NCBI GenBank assembly: GCA_037974665.1
Contig: CM075771.1
Span: 18,449,425-18,513,424 of the forward strand
Reading direction: 5' to 3'
Source of the DNA: Ehretia macrophylla
Taxonomy: Eukaryota > Streptophyta > Magnoliopsida > Boraginales > Ehretiaceae
Length of the DNA stretch: 64,000 nt
This document shows positions 22,931 to 34,782 of the stretch, piece after piece; position 1 is the stretch's first letter, and the number at the start of each line of letters is the position of its first letter. The notes under the pieces are model-generated. The model was not told the origin of the DNA. It saw only the letters and a program-made list of their open reading frames with translations, and did no database searches. The translations under genes and the position numbers were made by a program.

Positions 22931-25658
22931 TGAAGCAAAGTTGTCTTGCCCAAGGTGCAGTGGGATTCGGTAATAGAAATGTGATGGATTAGGTTATCGT
23001 CCTTTTCGCGACTCACGACGCACGATCCGGGACGGAATAACAGCGCAATTGAATAAAAGTGTCTAGAAACTGGTAAAAATGTTCTATTTTGGTCTCCGAA
23101 AACAGGCGCAGCCGAGCAGGCTTGATGTCCCCGTCGTAAAGCTCTCGTAGAGATTTCCAACGGTATGCTATGTACCGCGTAACTCCTTACGGATCAAAAG
23201 TTATAGGTAGCGGAGCGACGGAGACCTCGTCCTAAGCCCCACGCCCACGGTTTGCAGGCCCAGCCTCTACGTAAAGCGAAGTTGTTTTGCCCAAGGTGGC
23301 ATGGGATTCGGTAATAGAAATGTGATAGATTAGGTTGTTGTCCTTTTCGCGGCACACGACGTACGATCTGTGACGAAAAATCAGCGCAAAAGAAGAAAAG
23401 AGTCAAGAAACTGATGAAAATGTCTGATTTTGGGGTCCGAAAATAGGCGCAGTGGAACAGGCTTGTTTCCCCCGTCGTAGAGCCCTGGGAGAGCTTTCCA
23501 ATGGTATGCTGTGTGCTGCGTAACTCCTTACGGATCAAAAGTTATGGGCACCGGACCGACGGAGACCTGGTCCTAAGCCCCACGCCCTCGGGTTGCGGGC
23601 CCAGCCTCTATGTGATGCGAAGTTGTCTTGCCCAAGGTGCATTGGGATTCGGTAATAGAAATGTGATTGATTAAGTTGTCGTCCTTTTCGCGGCTCACGA
23701 CGTACGATCTGGGTCGGAGAAACAGTGCAATAGAATAAAAGTGTCCAGAAACTGATGAAAACATTTGATTATACGCTCCGAAAACAGTCGTAGCTGAGCA
23801 GTCTTGCTACCCCCGTCATATAGCTCTCGGAGAGCTTTCCAACGGTATGCTGTGGGCCGCGTAACTCCTTACGGATCCAAAGTTTTGGGCATTGGAATGA
23901 CGGAGACCTGGTCATAAGCCCCACACCCTCGGTTTGCGGGCCCAACCTCAATATGAGGCAAAATTGTCTTGCCAAAGGTGCCGAGGGATTCGGTAATAGA
24001 AATGTGATGGATTAGGTTGTCGTCCTTTTCGCGGCTCACGACGTACGATCGGGACGGAAAAACATCGCAAGAGTAGAAAAGTGTCTCGAAACTGATGAAA
24101 ATATTCGATTTTGGGCTCCAAAAACAGGCGCAGCCGAGCAAGCTTGCTTCCCTCATCTTAGAGCTCTCAGAGAGCTTTCCAACGGTATGCTGTGCGCCGC
24201 GTAAATCCTTACGGATCAAAAGTTATGGGCACCGGAGCGACGGAGACCTAGTCTCAAGCCCCGCGCCCTCGGTTTGCAAGCCCAACCTCTACGTGAAGCG
24301 AAGTTGTCTTGCCTAAAGTGCCGTGGGATTCGATAATAGAAATGTGATGGATTAGGTTGTCGTCCTTTTCGCGGCTCACGACGTACGATCCAGGACGGAA
24401 AAACAACGCAAAAGAAGAAATGTGTCTAGAAACTGATGAAAACATTCAATTTTGGTCTCCGAAAATAGGCACAGCCGGGCAGGCTTGCTACTCCGGTCGT
24501 AGAGCTCTCAGAGAGCTTTCCAACGGTATGTTGTGCGCAGCGTAACTCCTTACGGATCAAAAGTTATGGGCACCAGAGCGACGAAGACCTAGTCTTAAGC
24601 CCCACGCCCTCGGTTTGCGGGCACAGCCTCTATGTGAAGTGAAGTTGTCTTGCCCATGGTGGCATGGGATTCGGTAATAGAAATGTGATAGATTAGGTTG
24701 TCGTCTTTTCGAGGCTCACGACGTACGATCTGGGACGGAAAAGCAGCACAAAAGAAGAAAAGTGTCCAGAAACTGAGGAAAAAGTTCAATTTTGGGCGCT
24801 GAAAGTAGGCGCAGCTGGGCAAGCTTGCTGCCCCCGTTGTAGACCTCTCAGAGAGCTTTCCAACGGTATGCTGTGCGCCGCGTAACTCCTTACGAATCAA
24901 AAGTTATGGGCACCGGAGCAACGGAGACCTCGTCCTAAGCCCCACACCCTCGGTTTTCGGGCGTTTCCTCTACGTGAAGCGAAGTTGACTTGCCCAAGGT
25001 GCTATGGGATTCGGTAATAGAAATGTGATGGATTAGGTTGTCTTCCTTTTCGCAACTCACGACGTACGATTCGCGACGAAAATACAGTGCAAAAGAAGAA
25101 AAATGTCCAGAAACTGATGAAAACATTCGATTTTGGGCTCCAAAAATAATTATAGCAAAGCAGGCATGCTGCCCCCATCGTAGAGCTCTCGAAGAACTTT
25201 TCAACGGTATGCTGTGCAACGTAGAACTCTTTACGGATCAAAAGTTATGGGCACTGGAGCGACGGAGACCTAGTCCTAAGCCCGACGACCTCGGTTTTTG
25301 GACCCAGCCTCTCTACTTGAATCGAAGTTGTCTTGCCCAAGGTGGTGTGAGATTCGGTAATAGAAATGTGATGGATTTGGTTGTCGTCCTTTTCGCGGCT
25401 CACGACGTATGATCCGGGACGGAAAAACACCGCAAAACAAGAAAAGTGTCCAGAAACGGATGAAAACGTTCAATTTTAGGTTCAGAAAACATGCGCAGCA
25501 GAGCAGGCTTGATGCCCCCGTCGTAGAGCTCTAGGAGAGCTTTCCAACGGTATGCTGTGCGCCGCGTAACTCCTTACGGATCAAAAGTTATGGGCACCGG
25601 AGCGACGGAGACCTGGTCCTAAGCCCCACGCCCTCGGTTTGCGGGCCCAGCCTCTACG
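22931..25658 (+). repeat. Eight-monomer higher-order repeat, copy 2
   Basis: The same ordered series as copy 1: ACTGG/GATGTCCCC at about 23071-23135, GTCTGATTTTGGGG at about 23422, TTTGATTATACGC at about 23763, GGGCGCTGAAAG at 24794, AATTATAGCAAAG at about 25147, CTCTCTACTTG at about 25308. Offsets from copy 1 are 2726-2730 bp, or eight times 341. Confidence 0.87.
24446..24689 (+). repeat. 244-bp segment repeated without change at 32331-32574
   Basis: From TTCAATTTTGGTCTCC to GAAATGTGAT both copies read the same by eye, at a constant offset of 7886 bp. Flanking monomer sequence differs. This suggests gene conversion or a copied block within the array. Confidence 0.8.
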
Positions 25659-28250
25659 TGAAGCAAAGTTGTCTTGCCCAAGGTGCAGTGGGATTCGGTA
25701 ATAGAAATGTGATGGATTAGGTTGTCGTTCTTTTTGCAGCTCACGACGTACGATCTGGGACGGAAAAACAGCGCAATTGAATAAAAGTGTCTAGAAACTG
25801 GTGAAAATGTTCTATTTTGGTCTCCGAAAACAGGCGCAGCCGAGCAGGCTTGATGTCCCCGTCGTAAAGCTCTCGTAGAGATTTCCAATGGTATGCTATG
25901 TACCGCGTAAATCATTACGGATCAAAAGTTATGGGCACCGGAGCGACAGAGACCTGGTCCTAAGCCCCACGCCCACGGTTTGCGGGCCCAGCCTCTACTT
26001 AAAGCGAAGTTGTCTTGCCCAAGGTGGCATGGGATTCGGTAATAGAAATGCGATGTATTAGGTTGTCGTCCTTTTCGCGGCTCACAACGTACGATCTGTG
26101 ACGGAAAATCAGCGCAAAAGAAGAAAAGAGTCCAGAAACTGATGAAAATGTCTGATTTTGGGGTCCGAAAATAGGCGCAGTGGAACAGGCTTGTGGCCCC
26201 CGTCGTAGAGCTCTTGGAGAGCTTTGCAATGGTATGCTGTGTGCTGCGTAACTCCTTACGGATCAAAAGTTATGGGCACCGGAGCGACGGAGACCTGGTC
26301 CTAAGCCCCACGCCCTCGGTTTGTGGGCCCAACCTCTACGTGATGCGAAGTTGTCTTGCCCAAGGTGCATTGGGATTCGGTAATAGAAATGTGATTGATT
26401 AAGTTGTCGTCCTTTTCGCGACTCACGACGTACGATCTGGGTCGGAGAAACAGTGCAATAGAATAAAAGTGTCCAGAAACTGATGAAAACATTTGATTAT
26501 ACGCTCCAAAAACAGTCGTAGCTGAGCAGTCTTGCTCCCCCAGTCGTAGAGCTCTCGGAGAGCTTTCCAACGGTATGCTGTGCACCGCGTAACTCCTTAC
26601 GGATCAAAAGTTATGGGCACAGGAGTGACGGAGACCTGGTCCGAAGCCCCACGCCCTCGGTTAGCTGGCCCAGCCTCTACGTGAAGCAATGTCGTCTTGC
26701 TAAATGTGTCATGGGATTCTGTAATAGAAATGAGATGGATTAGGTTGTCGTCCGTTTCGCGGCTCACGACGTACGATCCGGGATGGAAAAACAGCGTAAA
26801 AGAAGAAAAGTGTCACGAAACTAATGAAAACATTCGATTTTGGACTCTGAAAATGGGTGCAGCCGAGCAAGCTTGCTGCCCCCGTCGTAGGGCTCACTGA
26901 GAGCTTTCCAACGGTATGCTGTGCGCAGCGTAACTCCTTACGGATCAAAAGTTATGGGCACCGGAGCGACGGATACCTGGTCACAAGCCCCACGCCCTCG
27001 GTTTGCAGGCCCAGCCTCTACGTGCAGTGAAGTTGCCTTGCCCAAGGTGCCATGGGATTCGGTAATAGAAATGTGATGGATTAAGTTGTCGTCCATTTCG
27101 CGGCTCACGACGTACGATCCAGGATGGAAAAACAACGCAAAAGAAGAAAAGTGTCCCAAAACTGATCAAACGTTCAATTTCGGTCTCCGAAAATAGGCGC
27201 AGCCGAGAAGGCTTGTTGCCCTCGTTGTAGAGCTCTCGGAGAGCTTTCCAACTGTATGTTGTGCGCCACGTCACTCCCTACAGATCAAAAGTTATGGGTA
27301 CCGGAGCGACGAATACTTGGTCCTAAGCCCCACGCCCTCGGTTTGCTGGCACAACCTCTATGTGAAGCGAAGTTGTCTTGCCCAAGGTGCCATGGGATTC
27401 GGTAATAGAAGTGTGATGGATTAGGTTGTCGTCCTTTTCGCGGCTCACGACGTATGATCTGGGACGAAAAAAAGCACAAAAGAAGAAAAGTGTCCAGAAA
27501 CTGATGAAAACGTTCGATTTTGTGCTCTGAAAGTAGGCGCAGCTGGGCAGGCTTGCTGCCCCCGTCGTAGAGCTCTCAGAGAGCTTTCCAACGGTATGCT
27601 GTGCGCCGCGTAACTCCTTTCGGATCAAAAGTTATGGGCACCGGAGGGACAGAGACCTGGTCATAAGTCCCACGCCCTCGGTTTGTAGGCCCAACCTCTA
27701 CATGAAGCGAAGTTGCCGTGCCCAGGGTGGCATAGGACTCGGTAATAGCAATGCGATGGATTAGGTCGTCATCCTTTTCGCAGCCCACGACGTACTATCC
27801 AAGACCAAAAAACAGTGCAAAAGAAGAAAAATGTCCAGAAACTGATGAAAACATTCAAATTTGGGGTCCAAAAATAATTATAGCAAAGCAGGCAGGCTGC
27901 CACCATCGTAGAGCTCTCGGATAGCTTTCCAACGGTATGCTGTGCACCGTGTAACTCCTTATGGATCAAAAGTTATGGGCACCGGAGTGACGGAGACCTA
28001 GTCCTAAGGCCCACGAACTTGGTTTGTGGGCCCAGCCTCTCTACTTGAATCGAAGTTGTCTTGCCCAAGGTGGCGTGAGATTCGGTAATAGAAATGTGAT
28101 GAATTTGGTTGTCGTCCTTTTCGCGGCTCACGACGTATGATCCGGGACGGAAAAACACCGCAAAACAAGAAAAGTGTCCAAAAACGGATGAAAACGTTCA
28201 ATTTTAGGTTCAGAAAACAAGCGCAGCAGAGCAAGCTTCCCGCTCCCATC
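25659..28250 (+). repeat. Eight-monomer higher-order repeat, copy 3
   Basis: The series repeats with offsets of 2724-2732 bp: ACTGGTGAAAATG at 25799, GTCTGATTTTGGGG at about 26150, TTTGATTATACGC at about 26491, GTGCTCTGAAAGTAGGC at about 27521, AATTATAGCAAAG at about 27874, CTCTCTACTTG at about 28038. Similarity fades after the AGCAGAGCAAGCTT stretch near 28240. Confidence 0.85.
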
Positions 28251-29929
28251 GTAGAGCTCTCGGAGAACTTTCCAACGGTTTTGCTGTACACCGCGTAACT
28301 CCTTACGAATCAAAAGTTTTTGGCACCGGAGGGACGGAGACCTGGTCTTAAGCCCCACGCACTCGGTTTGCGGGCCTAGGCTCTACGTGAAGCGAAGTTG
28401 ACTTGCCCAAGGTGGTGTGGGATTCGGTAATAGAAATGTGATGGATTAGGTTGTCGTCCTTTTTGCGGCTCACGACGTACTATCCGGGACGAAAAAACAA
28501 CGCAAAAGAAGAAAAGTGTCCAGAAACTGATGAAAACGTTTGATTTTGTGCTCCGAAAAAAGCCCCACCAAGCAGGTTTGCTGTACTTGTTGTAGAACTC
28601 TCGGAGAGCTTTCCAACAGTTTGTTGTGCGCTGCGTAACTTTTTACGGATCAAAAGTTATGTGCACCGGAGTGACGGAGACCTGGTCCTAAGCCCCACGC
28701 CCTCGGTTTGTGGGCGCAGCCCCTACGAGAATCGAAGTTGTCTTGCCTAAGGTGGCGTGGGATTCGCTAATAGAAATGTGATGGATTAGGTTCTCGTCCT
28801 TTTTGCGGCTCACGACGTACGATCAAGGAATGAAAAATAGTGCAAAAAAAGAAAAGTGTCCAGAAACTGAAGAAAACGTTAAATTTGGACTCCGAAAATA
28901 GGCGCAGCCAAGCAGGCTTGCTACTTCGATCGTAGAGCTCTCGGAGAGCATTCCAACTGTATGCTGTGCACCGCGTAACTCCTTACGGATCAAAAGTTAT
29001 GGCCACCAGAGCAACGGAGACTTGGTCCGCAGACCCGCGCCCTCGGTTTGCGTGCACAGCCTCTATGTGAAGCGAAGTTGTCTTAGCCAAGCTGCCATGG
29101 GATTCGGTAAAAAAATGTGATGGATTAGGTTGTCGTCCGTTTCGCGGCTCACGACGTATGATCTGGGATAGAAAAATTGCGCAAAAGAATAAAAGTGTCG
29201 AGAAATTAATGAAAACGTTCTATTTTGGGCTCCAAAAATAGGCGCAGCCGAGCAGGCATGCATCCCCCGACGTAGAGCTCTCAGAAAGCTTTCCAACGGT
29301 ATACTGTGCGCCGCGTAACTCCTTACGGATCAACAGTTATGGGCACCGGAGCGACAGATACCTGGTCACAAGCCCCACTCCCTTGGTTTGCAGGCCCAGC
29401 CTCTACGTGAAGCAAAGTTTTCTTGCCTAAGGTGCGGTAGAATTCGGTAATAGAAATGTGGTGGATTAGGTTGTGGTCCTTTTCGCGGCTCACGACATAC
29501 GATCAAGGACGGAAAAACAGTGCAAAAGAAGAAATTGTCCAGAAACTTATGAAAATGTTGGATTTTGGACTCCGAAAATAGGCGCAGCTGAGCAGGCTTG
29601 CTACTTTGGTCGTCGAGCACACAGAGAGATTTCCAACGGTAAGCTGTGCGCCGCGTAACTCTTTACGGATCAAAAGTTATGGGCACCGGAGCGACGAAGA
29701 CCTAGTCCTAAACCCCACGCCCTCGGTTTGTGTGCACAGCCTCTATGTGAAGCGAAGTTGCGTTGCCCAAGGTGGCATGCGATTCGGTAATAGAAATGTG
29801 ATGGATTAGGTTGTTGTCCTTTTCGCGGCTCACGACGTATGATCTGGGACAGAAAAATAGTGCAAAAGAAGAAAAGTGTCCAGAAACTGATGAAAACGTT
29901 CTATTTTGGTGTCCGAAAATAGGTGCAGT

Positions 29930-30020
29930 CGAGCAGGCTTGCATCCCCCATCATAGAGCTCTCATAAAACAGGCGCAGCCGAGCAGGCTTGCTAATTTGG
30001 TTGTCAAGCACTCGGAGAGC
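29930..30020 (+). repeat. Overlong monomer with ~50-bp internal duplication
   Basis: The block from AAAATAGGTGCAGTCGAGC to GAGCTCTCAT is followed directly by AAAACAGGCGCAGCCGAGC and a second CTCGGAGAGC. The monomer is therefore about 388 bp long. It resembles an unequal exchange between monomers slightly out of register. Confidence 0.75.
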
Positions 30021-33000
30021 TTTCCAACGGTATGCTGTGCGCCGTGTAACTCCTTACGGATCAAAAGTTATGGGCACCGGAGCAACGAAGACCTCATCCT
30101 AAGCCCCACGCCCTCGGTTTACAGGCCCAGCCTCTGCGTGAAGCGAAATTATCTTGCCCAAAGTGCCGTGGGATTCAATAATAGAAATGTGATGGATTAG
30201 GTTGTCGTCCTTTTCGCGGATCACGACGTTCGATCCGGGACGGAAAAATAGCGCAAAAGAATAAAAGTGTCCAGAAATTATTGAAAACATTCAATTTTGG
30301 TCTCCGAAAATAGACGCAGCCGAGCAAGCTTGCTGCCCCCGTCGTAGAGCTCTCGGAGAGCTTTCCAACGGTATGTTGTGCGCCGTGTAACTCCTTACGG
30401 ATCAAAAGTTATGGGCACCGAAGCGACGGAGACCTGGTCCTAAGCCCCACGCCCTCGGTTTGCGGGCCCAACCTCTATGTGAAATGAAGTTGTCTTGCCT
30501 AAGGTGCCGTAGGATTTGGTAATAGAAATGTGATGGATTAGGTTGTCGTCCTTTTCGCGGCTCACGACGTACGAACCAAGACTAAAAAATAGCGCAAAAG
30601 AAGAAAAGTATCCTGAAACATATGAAAATGTTCAATTTTGGACTCCGAAAACAGGAGCAGCTGAGGAGGCTTGCTACTCCAGTCGTAGAGCTCTCAGAGA
30701 GCTTTTAAACGGTATGCTGTGCGCCGCGTAACACCTTACAGATCAAAAGTTATGGGCATTGGAGAGACGAAGACCTGGTCCTAAGCCCCGTGCCCTCGGT
30801 TTGCGGGCACAGCTTCTATGTGTAGCAAAGTTGCCTTGCCCAAGGTGACATGGGATTCGGTAATAGAAATGTGATTGATTAGGTTGTCGTCATTTTCGCT
30901 GCTCACGACATATGATCTGGGACGGAAAAACATCGCAAAAGAAGAAAAGTGTCCAAAAACTGATGAAAACGTTCTATTTTGGGCTCTGAAAATAGGCGCT
31001 GGTAGGCAGGCTTCCATCCCCCGTCGTAGAGTTCTCGGAAAGCTTTCCAACGGTATGCTGTGCGCCGCGTAACTCCTTACAGATCAAAAGTTGTGGGCAC
31101 TGGAACAATGGAGACCTCGTCCTAAGCCCCACGCCCTCGGTTTAGGGTCCAGCCTCTGCGTGAAGCAAAGTTATCTTGCCCAAGATGCCGTGGGATTCGG
31201 TAATAGAAATATGATAGATTACATTGTCGTTCTTTTCGCGGCTCACGACGTACGATACGGGACGGGAAAACAGTGCAAGAGAAGAAAAGTGACCAGAAAC
31301 TGATGAAAATGATCGATTTTCATCTAAAAAAATAGGTGCAGCTGAGTAGGTTTGTTGTCCCCGTCGTGGAGCTCTCAGAGATCTTTCCAACGGTATGTTG
31401 TGCACCGCGTAACTCCTTACGGATCAAAAGTTATGGGCACCGGAACGACGGAGACCTGGTCCCAAGCCCCACGCCCTCGGTTTGCGGGCCCAGCCTCTAC
31501 GTGAAGCGAAGTTGTCTTGCCCAAGGTGCCATGTGATTCGGTAATAAAAATGTAATAGATTAGGTTGTCGTCGTTTTCGAGGCTCACGACGTACGATCCG
31601 GGACGGAGAAACAGCGCAATAGAATAAAAGTGTCCAGAAACTGGTGAAAACGTTCGATTTTGGGCTCTGCAAACAAGCGCAGTCGAGCAGGCTTGCTGCC
31701 CCCGTCGTAAATATCTGAGAGCTTTCAACAGGTATGCTGTATGCCGCGTAACTCCTTACGGATCAAAAGTTATGGGCACCGGAGCAACAGAGACCTGGTC
31801 CTAAGCCCCATGCGCTAGGTTTGCCGGCCCAGCCTCTACGTGAAGTGAAGTTCTCTTGCCAAAGGTGGCATGGGATTCGGTAATAGAAATGTGATGGATT
31901 AGGTTGTCGCACTTTTCGCGACTCACGACGTACGATTCGGGACGAAAAAACAGCGCAATAGAAGTAAAGTGTCCAGAAACTGACGAAAACGTTCGATTTT
32001 GGCCTCCGAAAAAGGCGCAGCCGAGCAGGATTGTTACCCCCTTCGTAGAGCTCTCATAGTGCTTTCCAACGGTATGCCGTGCGCCGCGTAACTCCTTACG
32101 GATCAAAAGTTATGGTCACCAGAGCGATGAAGACCTCGTCCCAAGCCCCATGCCCTCGGTTTGCGGGCACAACCTCTACGTGAAGCGAAGTTGTCTTGCC
32201 TAAGGTGCCTTGGATTTGATAATAGAAATGTGATGGATTAGGTTGTCGTCCTTTTTGCGGCTCACGACGTACGATCCGAGACGAAAAAAAAGCGCAGAAG
32301 AAGAAAATTGTTTTGAAACTGATGAAAAAGTTCAATTTTGGTCTCCGAAAATAGGCACAGCCGGGCAGGCTTGCTACTCCGGTCGTAGAGCTCTCAGAGA
32401 GCTTTCCAACGGTATGTTGTGCGCAGCGTAACTCCTTACGGATCAAAAGTTATGGGCACCAGAGCGACGAAGACCTAGTCTTAAGCCCCACGCCCTCGGT
32501 TTGCGGGCACAGCCTCTATGTGAAGTGAAGTTGTCTTGCCCATGGTGGCATGGGATTCGGTAATAGAAATGTGATGGATTAGGTTGTCGTCCTTTTCGCG
32601 GCTCACAACATATGATCTGGGATGAAAAAACAGCGCGAAATAAGAAAAATATCCAGAAACTGAAGAAAGTGTTCTATTTTGGGCTCTAAAAATAGGCGCA
32701 GCCGAGCAGGCTCGCCTACCTCGTTGTAGAGCTCTCAGAGAGCTTTCCAACGGTATGCTGTACGGCGCATAACTCCTTACGGATCAAAAGTTATGGGCAT
32801 CGGAGCAACGAAGACCTCGTCCTAAGCCCCACGCCCTCGGTTTGCTGGCCCAGCCTCTACGTGTAGCGAAGTTGTTTTCCCCAAGGTGGTGTAGGATTCG
32901 GTAATGGAAATGTGATGGATTAGGTTGTCGTCTTTTTTGCGGCTCACGACATACGATCCGGGATGGAAAAATAGCACAAAAGAAGAAAAATGTCTAAAAA

Positions 33001-33890
33001 CTGATGAAAACGTTAGATTTTGGGCTCCGAAAATAGGCACAGCCGATCAGGCATGCTGCCCCCGTCGTAGAGCTCTCGGAGAAATTTCCAACGGTATGTT
33101 GTGCACCACGTAACTCCTTACGAATCAAAAGTTATGGGCACCGGAGCGACAGAGACCTGGTCCTAAGACCCACGCCCTCGGTTTGCGGGCCCAACCTCAA
33201 CGTGAAGCGAAGTTGTCTTGCCCTAGGTGCCATGGGATTCAGTAATATAAATGTGATGGATTAGGTTGTCGTTCTTTTTGCGGCTCACGACGTACTATCC
33301 AGGAAGGAAAAAACAGCGCAAAAGAAGAAAAGTGTCCAAAAACTGATGAAAACGTTCAATTTTGGTCTCCGAAAGTAGGCGTAACCTAGCAGGCTTGCTA
33401 CTCCGGTCGTGGACCTCTCGGAGAGCTTTCCAATGGTATGCTGTGCGCCGCGTAACTCCTTACGGATCAAAAGAAATGGGCACCGGAGCGACGGAGACCT
33501 GGTCCTAAGCCCCATGCCCTGGGTTTGCGGGCCCAGCCTCTCTGTGAAGCGAAGTTTTCTTGCCCAAGGTGGCGTGGTATTCGGTGGTAGAAATGTGGTG
33601 GATTAGGTTGTTGTCCTTTTAACGGCTAACGACGTACGATTCGGGACGGAATAAAAGCGCAATAGAAGAAAAGTGTACAGAAGTGATGAAAAAATTCAAT
33701 TTTGGGATCCAAAAAAAGGGTCAGCCGAGCAGGCTTGCTACCCCCATTGTAGAGCTCTCGGAGAGCTTTCCAACGGTATGATGTACGCCACTTAACTCCT
33801 TACGGATCAAAAGTTATGGTCACCGGAGCGACGGAGATCTGGTCCTAAGCCCCGCGCCCTCGGTTTGCGGGCCCAACCTCTACATGAAGC

Positions 33891-34782
33891 GAAGTTGTCT
33901 TGCCTTAGGTGCCGTGGGATTTGGTAATAGAAATGTGATGGATTAGGTTGTTGTCCTTTTCGCGGCTCACGACGTACGATCAAGGATGGAAAAACATCGC
34001 AAAAGAAGAAAAGTGTCCAGAAATTGATGAAAATGTTCAATTTTGGTCTCCGAAAATATGCGCAGCCAAGCAGGATTGCTCCTCCGGTCGTAGAGCTCTT
34101 GGAGAGCTTTCCAACGGTATGTTGTGCGTCGCGTAACTCCTTACGGATCAAAAGTTATGGGTACCGGAGCGACGAAGACCTGGTCCTAAGCCCCACGCCC
34201 TCGATTTGCGGGCACAGCCTCTATGTGAAGCGAAGTTGTCTTGCCCAAGGTGGCGTGGGATTTGGTAATAGAAATGTGATGGATTAGGTTGTCGTCTTTT
34301 TCGCGGCTAACAACGTACGATTCGGGATAAAAAAACAGTGCAAAAGAAGAAAAGTGTCTAGAAACTGATGAAAACTTTCGATTTTGGGCTCCAAAAAACA
34401 AGCGCAAACGAGCAGGCTTGTTGTCCCCGTCATAGAGATCTCGGAGAGCTTTCCAACGGTATGCTGTGCGCCGCGTAACTCATTACGGATCAAAAGTTTT
34501 GAGCACCAGAGTGACAAAGACCTGGTCCTAAGCCCCACACCCTCGGTTTGCGGGCCCAACCTCTACGTGAAGTGAAGTTGTCTTGCCTTAGGTGCCGTGG
34601 GATTTGGTAATAGAAATGTGATGGATTAGGTTGTTGTCCTTTTCGCGGCTCACGACGTACGATCAAGGATGGAAAAACATCGCAAAAGAAGAAAAGTGTC
34701 CAGAAATTGATGAAAATGTTCAATTTTGGTCTCCGAAAATATGCGCAGCCAAGCAGGATTGCTCCTCCGGTCGTAGAGCTCT
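33891..34782 (+). repeat. Two-monomer duplication with 209-bp unchanged core
   Basis: 33891-34099 and 34574-34782 read the same at a 683-bp offset. Both carry the variants GATCAAGGATGG, AATATGCGCAGCC and GGATTGCTCCTCC. This marks a recent two-monomer tandem duplication. Confidence 0.8.
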
